From Corynebacterium sp. (GTDB lineage: Bacteria > Actinomycetota > Actinomycetes > Mycobacteriales > Mycobacteriaceae): a DNA stretch of 50,636 nt. Of the stretch, positions 1 through 7,331 are shown in pieces. A program made the translations under genes and the position numbers. The DNA lies in NCBI RefSeq assembly GCF_022712275.1, contig NZ_JALAGU010000017.1, forward strand, positions 1 to 50,636. The letters are read 5' to 3'. The notes under the pieces are model-generated. The model was not told the origin of the DNA and ran no database searches. It saw only the letters and a list, made by a program, of their open reading frames with translations. Within the stretch, counting starts at the first letter, position 1. Each line of letters begins with the position of its first letter.

Positions 1-1
1 C

Positions 2-322
2 ACGTTCCTGCATTCCCAGCCGGCGCAGGCGGTGGCCGCGGCGTTGGGCAAGGCGGGGTGGGAGGTGTCTGATCTGGATTTCCTGGAGATCAATGAGGCT
101 TTCGGTGCGGTGGTGGTGCAGTCGCTGCGGGATCTGGATTACCCGTTGGAGCGGACGAATATTCACGGTGGTGGTATTGCGTTGGGGCATCCGATCGGTT
201 GCTCGGGTGCGCGTCTGGTGGTGACGGCTGCCCTTGAGCTGAACCGTCGTGGTGGTGGTAGGGCTGCTGTGTCGCTGTGCGGGGGCGGTGGTCAGGGTGA
301 TGCGTTGATCCTCTGGCGCTGA
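2..322 (+). CDS. Thiolase (acetyl-CoA acetyltransferase family), C-terminal part
   Basis: This is the last 106 residues of a thiolase, cut off by the window start; the frame is open from base 2. Visible family motifs are NEAFGAVVV (the NEAF motif around the substrate pocket), the catalytic His in GGGIALGHPIGCSGAR, and the C-terminal LCGGGGQGDA box that carries the second active-site Cys. The enzyme would cleave or condense acyl-CoA in the cytoplasm, in fatty-acid beta-oxidation or acetoacetyl-CoA metabolism. The N-terminal half with the nucleophilic Cys is outside the window, so degradative and biosynthetic subtypes cannot be told apart. The next gene is convergent. Confidence 0.93.
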   Translation, partial: TFLHSQPAQAVAAALGKAGWEVSDLDFLEINEAFGAVVVQSLRDLDYPLERTNIHGGGIALGHPIGCSGARLVVTAALELNRRGGGRAAVSLCGGGGQGDALILWR

Positions 323-510
323 TCCTGATGTGGCACCGGGAGGAGGGGCGCCGGGTCCTGATCATTTCCCGTCCGGCGTCGCTGGACCGCTGGCGTCCGG
401 CGACGACGCCCGAAGGCGATCCGTGCGGCTACGAGTGCGCTGGGACCGTTCCGCATGATCGTACGGCCGTCTGCGCTTCCACACGGGATCTCTGAAACCG
501 GACAGACACC
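323..510. other. Convergent intergenic region, no confident gene
   Basis: This lies between the ends of the thiolase and the ABC ATPase. A 55-codon open frame on the plus strand (328-495, ATG start) has no Shine-Dalgarno sequence and no recognisable motif. I see no clear hairpin with a T-run. Confidence 0.5.
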
Positions 511-1242
511 TCACCCCACCTCCTCACTCACCCCCAGATCCGCGAGCAGCTTCCCACGCAGGTCACTGAACCCGGGCAGTGACCGGGAGCGGCGGCGTCC
601 GAACGGCACCTCGTACTCCGCGCCGATCGCACCTTCCTGCAGCACCAGGATCCTGTCGGCCAGCAGGATCGCCTCATCCACATCATGCGTTACCAGCACC
701 ACCGACGGGTTGTGCCGCTCGTGCAGGTTCGCGACGAGAGACTGGATCTTCAACCGTGTCAGCGCATCCAGTGCGCCGAACGGCTCGTCGAGAAGCAACA
801 GCTCCGGCGACCGGATCAGGGCACGGGCCAGCGCGACACGCTGTGCCTCACCACCGGACAGGGAGGTCGGCCAGGCGTCCCCGAACCCCTCGAGCCCCAC
901 CTCCACAAGCACCTCGGCGGCGAGGGCACGCCGCCGGGCACGCCCGCCGGGAACCCCGACGGTGATGTTGTCCCACACCTTCCGGCCGTTGACCAGGCGC
1001 GGCTCCTGGAAGACGATCGTCCGGTTCGGTCTGGTCAGCACCGTGCCGGCATCGGTGGACTCCAACCCGGCGAGGATTTTCAGGATCGTCGACTTGCCAC
1101 CACCGGAGCGTCCCAGCAGCGCCACGAACTCGCCCTGGTCCACCGTGAAATCCACCGAGTCCAGTACACGGCGTCCGGCAAAGCTCTTCGTCAGCCCGTC
1201 GACCACGACCGAAGTCTGTGTCTGTACCTGTGCCGCGGTCAT
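511..1242 (-). CDS. ABC transporter ATP-binding protein, SsuB/TauB/NrtD-type
   Basis: This is the nucleotide-binding subunit (243 aa) of an importer of the sulfonate/nitrate/taurine class. It shows Walker A GRSGGGKST, a Q-loop (FQEPRL), the signature LSGGEAQRVALARAL, Walker B LLLLDEP and the H-loop VTHD. The ATG at 1242 is chosen because GGAGG lies a few bases upstream and the start overlaps the permease stop codon (ATGA). It is the last gene of the operon flavoprotein, ferredoxin, binding protein, permease, ATPase. The McbR-type operator upstream of the first gene points to a sulfur substrate. The family alone does not distinguish sulfonates, sulfate esters, nitrate or related small acids. 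Confidence 0.93.
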   Translation of the reverse strand: MTAAQVQTQTSVVVDGLTKSFAGRRVLDSVDFTVDQGEFVALLGRSGGGKSTILKILAGLESTDAGTVLTRPNRTIVFQEPRLVNGRKVWDNITVGVPGGRARRRALAAEVLVEVGLEGFGDAWPTSLSGGEAQRVALARALIRSPELLLLDEPFGALDALTRLKIQSLVANLHERHNPSVVLVTHDVDEAILLADRILVLQEGAIGAEYEVPFGRRRSRSLPGFSDLRGKLLADLGVSEEVG

Positions 1243-2138
1243 TTCCGCGCCTCCTTCGAGAACTTCCACGGCATGGTCACGCGCTCCAGGACGCGGACGA
1301 CGGTATCCGCCAGTAGGCCGGCGACCGCGTAAAGGACGATGCAGGCGACGACGATGTCGGTCTGGAAGTACTGCTGCGCCGAGGTCATGAGGAAACCGAG
1401 TCCGGACTGCGTGTTCGACAACTCGGCCACGACCAGTGCGCCGAGCGCGGCGGTCATGGCGATACGGAAGCCCAGGAGAATCTGCGGCAGCGCCTCGGGT
1501 ACCACCACAGTCCGCACCAGCCGGGCATGGCCCAGGCCGTAGGCGCGACCGGCCTCGATGAGTTTCGCGTCCACATGCCGGACGCCGAGATGGGTGTTGA
1601 TGTACGTCGGGATACCTGCTGCCAGGGCGATGATGATGATCTTCGGCAGTTCGTCGATCCCGAACCAGATGATCAGCAGTGGGGTGATCGCGAGGATCGG
1701 GACGGTGCGCACGATCTGCACGACCGGGTCGATGAGCTGGTCACCGAGTCGGAACAGTCCGGAGACGATGCCGGTCACCAGCCCCACCGCAATGCCGATG
1801 ACCAGACCGATCGCTGCCCGTCGCAGCGAGACGGACAGGTTCGCCCACAGGTCACCGGACCGGGCGAGTTCGGTGAAGGCGTTCCAGACCTCCCACGGTG
1901 CGGGGAACTGCTGTGAGGTGATCGCCCCGGACACCGACGCCGCGAACCAGGCGGCGACGAGCACGACCGGCCCGGAGGCCCGGAGCAGAAGGTTGAGCCA
2001 GAGCGGCTGGGCTCTACGGGTCCGGACGGTCGGCGGGACGAGTCCTGCGGTGGACGCGGTGGGGTCGGACGGAGATACCGGAGTTGAGGACGCCGCATCC
2101 GGGCGTCCTGTGCGGTGGTTCAGTACGGAGGTACTCAT
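1239..2138 (-). CDS. ABC transporter permease, SsuC/TauC-type
   Basis: This integral membrane subunit (about 299 aa) has roughly six hydrophobic helices and a BPD-type inner-membrane domain. The family's coupling-loop pattern is visible around EAGRAYGLGHARLVRTVVVPEALP, and the C-terminal part (NTQSGLGFLMTSA) is typical of SsuC-like permeases. The ATG at 2138 overlaps the stop codon of the binding-protein gene; a GTG at 2150 would add four residues. It overlaps the downstream ATPase gene by 4 nt. Subunit coupling and contiguous overlaps support a single transport complex with the flanking genes. Confidence 0.93.
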   Translation of the reverse strand: MSTSVLNHRTGRPDAASSTPVSPSDPTASTAGLVPPTVRTRRAQPLWLNLLLRASGPVVLVAAWFAASVSGAITSQQFPAPWEVWNAFTELARSGDLWANLSVSLRRAAIGLVIGIAVGLVTGIVSGLFRLGDQLIDPVVQIVRTVPILAITPLLIIWFGIDELPKIIIIALAAGIPTYINTHLGVRHVDAKLIEAGRAYGLGHARLVRTVVVPEALPQILLGFRIAMTAALGALVVAELSNTQSGLGFLMTSAQQYFQTDIVVACIVLYAVAGLLADTVVRVLERVTMPWKFSKEARK

Positions 2139-3124
2139 GAGTTCACCCACTCATCGATGTCGAAGGGCTCCTTGACGATGCCCTGGTCCACGAGGAAGTC
2201 CAGCGAGTTCTTCAGGGTGGTCACCCCGTCCGGGTCAATGCGTTCGTCGCTGAAGTCCCAGGTGTTCGAGACGCGGAACGAATCTTCCGAGACCTTCTGC
2301 TGGTCGGCGGCCCAGGCGATGTACTTGTCGAGGTCCTTGCGGATCTCGGCGATGCCCGCCTGCTCGACCTCCCAGTAGGCGTCCGTGATCTCCGGATGGT
2401 CCTCGCGGAACTGGTCGGTGGTCACGCTGAGCCCGGTGGACAACAGGTCAGGGTCATCGACCTCAGCCTTCGAGGCGACGGTGAAGTCGTTGTTCTCCAG
2501 CCACACCGCAGCGGTGTTCGCCGGCACAGCGACAGCACTGACGCTGCCCTTCTGCAGGGCGGGCAGGGCGTCCGCGAAGAGCAGGTTGACGAGGTTGTCG
2601 TTGTCCAGCGCACCGTGCCGGTCCAGGGCGGCGCGGCCGTAGCGGTCGAAGTTCGAGCCGAACTGCAGGCCGACCTTCTTCCCCTTGAGTTTCTCGATGC
2701 TGTCCAGTGAAGGATCGTTGGTGAGGAACCAGATACCGGAGGTCGGTCGGTCCACGGCGATCGGGCTGATCGTCTGCCCGTTGCCCCTGGCCTGGACGGA
2801 GGGGACGTCACCGAGGTTTCCGAGGGTGATGTCCCCGCTCTGCAGGGCCTGGATCACCGGTGGCCCGTTGTTGAAGCCGACGTAGCGGTCGAACTCGAAG
2901 CCGTGCTTCTCGAGGATCGGGTCGGCCAGACCGAGGAATTCGGCGTACCCGAAGGGGCTCGTGTCACGCGGGGTGGAGCCGGCGCCGCCGTTCCACGGCA
3001 GACCGACGGAGATCCTGGTCAGACCGTTGCCGTTGTCGGCGTCCGCGCTACCGCAGGAGGCGAGCCCGGCGACGAGTGCGAGTCCGGTGAGGACGCCGCC
3101 GATGCGGCGTAGGGGAGTGGTCAT
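2135..3124 (-). CDS. ABC transporter substrate-binding lipoprotein, SsuA/NMT1-like
   Basis: This 329-aa lipoprotein has a type II signal peptide with lipobox LASC around residue 24, so it should be anchored outside the cytoplasmic membrane. The mature part resembles the SsuA/NMT1 family: an early strand RISVGLPWNG, the motif VIQALQSGDITLGNLGDVPS that lines the ligand cleft, and KLKGKKVGLQFGS. It would deliver an organosulfur or similar small ligand to the permease. A purine-rich AGAAGAG precedes the ATG. The gene follows the ferredoxin gene by only 39 bp, tying the transporter to the redox pair. The ligand cannot be inferred from sequence. Confidence 0.9.
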   Translation of the reverse strand: MTTPLRRIGGVLTGLALVAGLASCGSADADNGNGLTRISVGLPWNGGAGSTPRDTSPFGYAEFLGLADPILEKHGFEFDRYVGFNNGPPVIQALQSGDITLGNLGDVPSVQARGNGQTISPIAVDRPTSGIWFLTNDPSLDSIEKLKGKKVGLQFGSNFDRYGRAALDRHGALDNDNLVNLLFADALPALQKGSVSAVAVPANTAAVWLENNDFTVASKAEVDDPDLLSTGLSVTTDQFREDHPEITDAYWEVEQAGIAEIRKDLDKYIAWAADQQKVSEDSFRVSNTWDFSDERIDPDGVTTLKNSLDFLVDQGIVKEPFDIDEWVNS

Positions 3125-3163
3125 GGTGTTCTCTTCTCGGGTCAGTGGGTGGGGGTACGGGTG

Positions 3164-3475
3164 TCAGGGTGCGGGTTTCGGTGTGCGGCGCCAGCCGACG
3201 GCGTCCCGGTGGCGCCCGAGGAAGTCCCTCTCGCGCAAGGACGCCAGGTCGGCATCCCCGCCGTTACCGGGGACGAGTCGTTGGGGAGATCGGGACGGGT
3301 CGACGAACAGCGCGTCCGCCGGGCAGTAGGTCTCGCACTGGAAGCAGGTCTGGCAGGAGTCCTTGTCCGCGATGACGGGGAAGCCGTCGGGACGCAGGGT
3401 GAAGACGTTCATCGGGCAGACTTGCGCGCACAGGCCGCAGTTGGTGCAACGCTCGGGATCGATGACCTCTATCAT
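3164..3475 (-). CDS. Small 2x[4Fe-4S] ferredoxin, AprB-like partner of the upstream flavoprotein
   Basis: This 103-aa cytoplasmic electron carrier has two complete cluster motifs, CTNCGLCAQVCP near residues 9-20 and CQTCFQCETYCP around 40-52. The ATG at 3475 overlaps the flavoprotein stop codon (ATGA), which implies translational coupling and a stable complex. The pairing of an AprA/FrdA-type FAD subunit with a small dicluster ferredoxin resembles adenylylsulfate reductase AprBA. The genetic context here is an ABC importer rather than sulfate reduction, so the substrate may be imported. The C-terminal 50 residues are an unclassified tail (ERDFLGRHRDAVGWRR). Confidence 0.9.
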   Translation of the reverse strand: MIEVIDPERCTNCGLCAQVCPMNVFTLRPDGFPVIADKDSCQTCFQCETYCPADALFVDPSRSPQRLVPGNGGDADLASLRERDFLGRHRDAVGWRRTPKPAP

Positions 3476-5148
3476 GCGGCCACCTCCGCGTGGGAATGCT
3501 GACGCTGGACCCGGATCTCGTCGACTCCCGAGGCCACGAGCCGGTAGGTGGCGGTGGGGTCGGTTTCGGGGTGGTCGACGCGGTAGTGCATCGCGCGGGA
3601 TTCCCGACGTTCCAGCGCGGACGCCGTCGCCCACCGTGCCATTGCCGCCATGCCGGCGACTTCGCGGAGCCGGTAGTGCTTTGCGGAACTGGCTGGGGTG
3701 GCCTCCTGCAGATCCGACCAGACGGTGTCGAGGTTGGCGAGCATGCCGGTGAGCCGTTCTTCGGTACGGAAGACAGCGTTGGTCAGGGGCAGCATCTGGC
3801 TCCGGACGCGGTCGGTGAGCCCTCGCCAGTCCGGAGTGTGGCTTCGTCGGCTGCCGGACCGGGCGGACGCGATGCTGTCCAGGTGTACGCCGGTACCCTT
3901 GCTGACCAGTCCTGAGGCGTGTCGGGCGGCATGGCGTCCCGCCCATGCTCCGGACGCCACCGCCCAGGCCAGGTTCGGGCCACCGGCGCCGGTCGCCGCT
4001 CCGGTGATCTTGTCGCGGGCAGCGACGTCCCCGGCGACGAAGAGCCCGGGAAGGCCGGCGGCGCAGGTCGTGTCGTCCACCCGGATACCACCGGTGCCGC
4101 GGACGGTCCCCTCATTCACCCAGTCGATGGGGAAGAACTCGGTGAAGGGATCGATACCGAGCTTGTCGGTGACGGCGAAGAAGTTCGGCATGGACGAGCG
4201 CACCCGTCCCCACTGGTCCGGGGTGAACTGGGAGAACCGCGAGTACACGGTGCCGTGGACGGAGTGCTCGATGATCGGGACGCGCGAATAGTGCAGGTCG
4301 GTGTAGGTGATAGGTGTGCCGCCTGCGGTCCGGTATTCGGCCTGGATGAAGTAGCCGTTCTTGTCCATGGAGGTGCCGAAGGGGACCATGCCCTGGAAGT
4401 TCGAGAACTCCATCGCCGCGAGATCCGCGCCGGCTTCAGCGGCCATGAGCTGGCCGTCGCCGGTGTTCGTGTCGCCGCCGAGGGAATGGCTGCGCCAGGT
4501 GGTGCCGCCGGTGGCCAGCACCACGGAGGACGCGTGAACGGTCCATTCGCGGTCGTTCTGCGTCTGATGTCCGTGGGCTCCGGCGACGGCGTCCCGTGTG
4601 TCGGTGACGAGCAGTCCGGTGGCCGGGCTGTGGTCGAGGATGAGCACACCGCGCTTTTTCACCTGTCCGCGCAGGAAGCGGAGGTAGTCGGGTGCGGGGC
4701 CGCGGAAGAACGGGGCACCTGAGGGGTTGTCGCCCGTGAGGTCGAGACCCGGGGCGGCCAGTTTCTTCTCTACCCGGTTCCAGCCCATGTCCGGTAGCCG
4801 GCTGATCTGGGCCCAGGTCTCGTCGAGGAAGGCGTCTGTCCAGGCCCAGTCGGAGAGTCCGCCACCGGTGGAGTTCTTGATCTCGAAGGTTTCGCGTCGT
4901 TGCGGCGCGCCGGGTGGGGTGAGCCAGTGCCCGACTCCGGCGGTGGCGGCGACTCCACTGGCGCCGCACCAGCCCTTGTCGACAAGGGTGACGGAGAGTC
5001 CGTGTTCGGTGGCGATGTCGGCGGCATTGATAGCGGCCCAGGTCGCGGCCGGGCCACCTCCGATGATGAGGATGTCTGTGCGGATCTCCAGGGCATCCTG
5101 ATCGTCACGGAAGATGTCGGGAGAAGGACGTGTGGATCGTGTGGTCAT
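3472..5148 (-). CDS. FAD-dependent oxidoreductase of the fumarate reductase/AprA flavoprotein family
   Basis: This flavoprotein of about 558 aa has the N-terminal dinucleotide-binding motif DILIIGGGPAATWAA and the capping-domain and FAD-contact segments VVLATGGTTWRSHS and GLPGLFVAGDVAARDKITGAATGAGGPN typical of the SdhA/FrdA/AprA superfamily. The C-terminal helical domain (REVAGMAAMARWATASALERRESRAMHYRVDHP) also matches. ATG 5148 is used; a GTG at 5160 is possible. It is first in the operon and overlaps the ferredoxin gene. The TAGAC-N6-GTCTA operator ends 15 nt upstream. I infer it oxidises or reduces an imported sulfur compound with the ferredoxin as electron partner; the reaction itself is unknown. 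Confidence 0.88.
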   Translation of the reverse strand: MTTRSTRPSPDIFRDDQDALEIRTDILIIGGGPAATWAAINAADIATEHGLSVTLVDKGWCGASGVAATAGVGHWLTPPGAPQRRETFEIKNSTGGGLSDWAWTDAFLDETWAQISRLPDMGWNRVEKKLAAPGLDLTGDNPSGAPFFRGPAPDYLRFLRGQVKKRGVLILDHSPATGLLVTDTRDAVAGAHGHQTQNDREWTVHASSVVLATGGTTWRSHSLGGDTNTGDGQLMAAEAGADLAAMEFSNFQGMVPFGTSMDKNGYFIQAEYRTAGGTPITYTDLHYSRVPIIEHSVHGTVYSRFSQFTPDQWGRVRSSMPNFFAVTDKLGIDPFTEFFPIDWVNEGTVRGTGGIRVDDTTCAAGLPGLFVAGDVAARDKITGAATGAGGPNLAWAVASGAWAGRHAARHASGLVSKGTGVHLDSIASARSGSRRSHTPDWRGLTDRVRSQMLPLTNAVFRTEERLTGMLANLDTVWSDLQEATPASSAKHYRLREVAGMAAMARWATASALERRESRAMHYRVDHPETDPTATYRLVASGVDEIRVQRQHSHAEVAA

Positions 5149-5162
5149 AAGACCGCTCACTG

Positions 5163-5178
5163 TAGACAGAGCAGTCTA
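5163..5178. promoter_or_regulatory. McbR-type operator, perfect TAGAC-N6-GTCTA
   Basis: TAGAC (5163-5167) and GTCTA (5174-5178) flank agagca and match exactly the motif known for the corynebacterial sulfur repressor McbR. Read on the minus strand, TAGACT can serve as a -10 hexamer, so the repressor would block the promoter of the flavoprotein-ferredoxin-ABC operon. Confidence 0.82.
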
Positions 5179-5325
5179 GATGCGGGTAGCGAACGGGCCA
5201 GGGTGAATGGAATGACTCGCCGACTACTTGCCCGTACTGCTTCTGTGCCCTAACCGGAACAGCGGGATCCACGGTGTCGAAGGGTGCATCGGGCGGTCAG
5301 CGCCGTGACTGCGGCCGACCGGGTC

Positions 5326-6528
5326 TCACGCTTCACCCGCCACGACCTCCCCGCCCCGCATCACCGACGCCACCTGCAGATCTGCATCGAGGACGACGAG
5401 ATCGGCGCGTCCTCCCGGGTGCAGGCCGACGGTGGGGAAGCCGACCGCCCGCGCCGGGTTTACCGACGTCTGCCGCACCGCCTGCAACAGTGCGGCGTCC
5501 GACGCCGCAGCTGAGGTCTTCGAGCCAGTATCCGGCGTGGTCCCTGCGCCGTGCTGCACCGCGAAGCGGAACAGCTGGTCCATCGTCGCCGTACTCCCGG
5601 CGATGGTGTCGGTGCCCGCCACATGGGCCACACCGTCGGTCACCTCCACATCCACCGTGCCCAGCCGGTACGCGCCGTCCGGCATGCCGGCGGCGGCCAT
5701 GGCGTCGGTGACGAGAGTGACCCGCTCCGGTCCGACCAGCTCACACACGCCGCGGTACAGCGAGTGGTGCAAATGCACACCGTCGCCGATCATCTCCACG
5801 GTCACCCGCGGATCCTCCACCAGCGCGGTCACCGGGCCCGGCTGCCGGTGGTGGACCGGACGCATCGCATTGAACAGATGGGTCCCCACCCGGGCACCCG
5901 CCGCGATCGCCGCGCGGGTCTGTTCGTAGGTGGCATCTGTGTGGCCGACGGCGGCGACCACCCCGGCGTCCACGATCTGCCGGACGGCGTCCAGCGCCCC
6001 GTCCAGTTCCGGGGCGAGGGTCACCATCCGCACCGTGTCTCGGCCGGCCGCCAGAACCCGCCGCACTTCCTGCAGGTCCGGGATGCGCAGCGCACCCGGA
6101 TCGTGGGCCCCTTTCTTCGACGGCGCCAGCCACGGACCTTCCAGGTGGATGCCGCCGACCAGTCCGTCGCGCACATGCCCGGAGAGCACGTCGATCTCGC
6201 GGAGAAGTTCCCCGGGCCGGGCGGAGACCAGGGAGGCCATGATTGTCGTGGTCCCGTGGGCGAGGTGTGCGGCCACCGCAGTGGCCGTCTGCTCGTCGGT
6301 GGCCACCGGGAATGCCCCGCCGCCACCGCCGTGGACATGCGTGTCCACGAATCCGGGGACCACGGTCACCGCACCCAGTGCCAGATCGCCCCCTGCGGAA
6401 TGATCTGACGCCACGGGACGCGGCGGGTCACCGGTCCCGAGTGCGGTGACCCTCCCGCCGGAAACCTCCAGCCAGCCCGGACGACGTACCTCGGTACCGG
6501 TGACCAGGACATCCGCGGTGATCAGCAT
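5326..6528 (-). CDS. nagA: N-acetylglucosamine-6-phosphate deacetylase
   Basis: This is a cytoplasmic amidohydrolase of about 400 aa that removes acetate from GlcNAc-6-P to give glucosamine-6-P. It shows the metal-binding region VVPGFVDTHVHGGGGG, the HLEGPWL loop with the conserved Glu, GHTDATYEQTRAAIAAGARVGTHLFNAM with further metal and substrate His residues, and the catalytic Asp in LVTDAMAAAGMPDG. ATG 6528 is preferred; GTG codons at 6537 and 6543 are alternatives, the latter overlapping the nagB stop. It is the last gene of nagE-nagB-nagA, the order in which the three products would act on the sugar being import first, then deacetylation, then deamination. Confidence 0.95.
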   Translation of the reverse strand: MLITADVLVTGTEVRRPGWLEVSGGRVTALGTGDPPRPVASDHSAGGDLALGAVTVVPGFVDTHVHGGGGGAFPVATDEQTATAVAAHLAHGTTTIMASLVSARPGELLREIDVLSGHVRDGLVGGIHLEGPWLAPSKKGAHDPGALRIPDLQEVRRVLAAGRDTVRMVTLAPELDGALDAVRQIVDAGVVAAVGHTDATYEQTRAAIAAGARVGTHLFNAMRPVHHRQPGPVTALVEDPRVTVEMIGDGVHLHHSLYRGVCELVGPERVTLVTDAMAAAGMPDGAYRLGTVDVEVTDGVAHVAGTDTIAGSTATMDQLFRFAVQHGAGTTPDTGSKTSAAASDAALLQAVRQTSVNPARAVGFPTVGLHPGGRADLVVLDADLQVASVMRGGEVVAGEA

Positions 6529-6539
6529 GCCCGCCACCG

Positions 6540-7325
6540 TCACAGGCCCTGCCACTGCGGCTTGGCGGCCCAGGTCTGCCGGTAGTAGTCCGCCAGCTGC
6601 AGCCGGCCTGCGGCTGCTTCGTCGAGGAGCACGGAGACATGCGGGTGGTGCTGCAGGATGGTCGCGGGCCACAGCGCACTCACCCCACCCTCGGCGAGTT
6701 GGTGGACGGCCTCGGCCTTGCCCTGCCCGGTGGCCAGCAGCACGATGTGCCTGGCCTCCAGGATCGTCCCGAGTCCCTGGGTCAGGCACTGCGTGGGGAC
6801 CCGGTCGAGATCGTCGTCGAAGAAGCGGGCATTGTCGATCCGGGTCTGCCGGGTCAGCGTCTTGATCCGGGTGCGGGAGGCCAGGGAGGACCCCGGCTCA
6901 TTGAAGGCGATGTGCCCGTCGGTCCCGATCCCGAGGATCTGCAGGTCCACCCCACCGGCCGTGGAGATGGCGTCCTCGTAGTCCCGGCAGGCCGCCGGGA
7001 TGTCCGATGCGAGACCGTCGGGACCGCGCACCGCGTCCGCGTCGAAGTCCACCCGGGAGGTGAAGTCCCGGCGGATGACATTGGCGTAGCGCTCCGGGTG
7101 GGAGGCTTCCAGCCCGACGTACTCGTCGAGGGTGAAGGCCCGGGTGCCGGCGAAGGAGATCCGGCCGGCCTCGTAGCGTTCGACGAGGGCGTGGTAGACC
7201 GGCAGGGGAGATGACCCGGTCGCCAGGCCGAGGACGGCGTCCGGCTTGTGGTCGAGCAGGTCGGTGATGGCGTCCGCGGCGAGCTCACCGGCGGCGGTGG
7301 CGTCCGGGAGGATGACGATTTCCAT
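6540..7325 (-). CDS. nagB: Glucosamine-6-phosphate deaminase
   Basis: This 261-aa enzyme converts glucosamine-6-P to fructose-6-P and ammonia. It shows the sugar-phosphate loop LGLATGSSPLPVYHAL, the catalytic region FTLDEYVGL, and LGIGTDGHIAFNEPGSSLASRTR with the conserved Asp-Gly-His of the NagB family, and it has the usual length. The gene starts 6 nt after the nagE stop, with a GGAGAAG ribosome site inside the end of nagE, so translation is coupled. Its product feeds glycolysis directly, completing the GlcNAc route with NagE and NagA. Confidence 0.97.
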   Translation of the reverse strand: MEIVILPDATAAGELAADAITDLLDHKPDAVLGLATGSSPLPVYHALVERYEAGRISFAGTRAFTLDEYVGLEASHPERYANVIRRDFTSRVDFDADAVRGPDGLASDIPAACRDYEDAISTAGGVDLQILGIGTDGHIAFNEPGSSLASRTRIKTLTRQTRIDNARFFDDDLDRVPTQCLTQGLGTILEARHIVLLATGQGKAEAVHQLAEGGVSALWPATILQHHPHVSVLLDEAAAGRLQLADYYRQTWAAKPQWQGL

Positions 7326-7331
7326 GGCGGT

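Noticed and set aside
328..495. 55-codon plus-strand frame after the thiolase
   Set aside because: No ribosome site, no family, and too short to judge.
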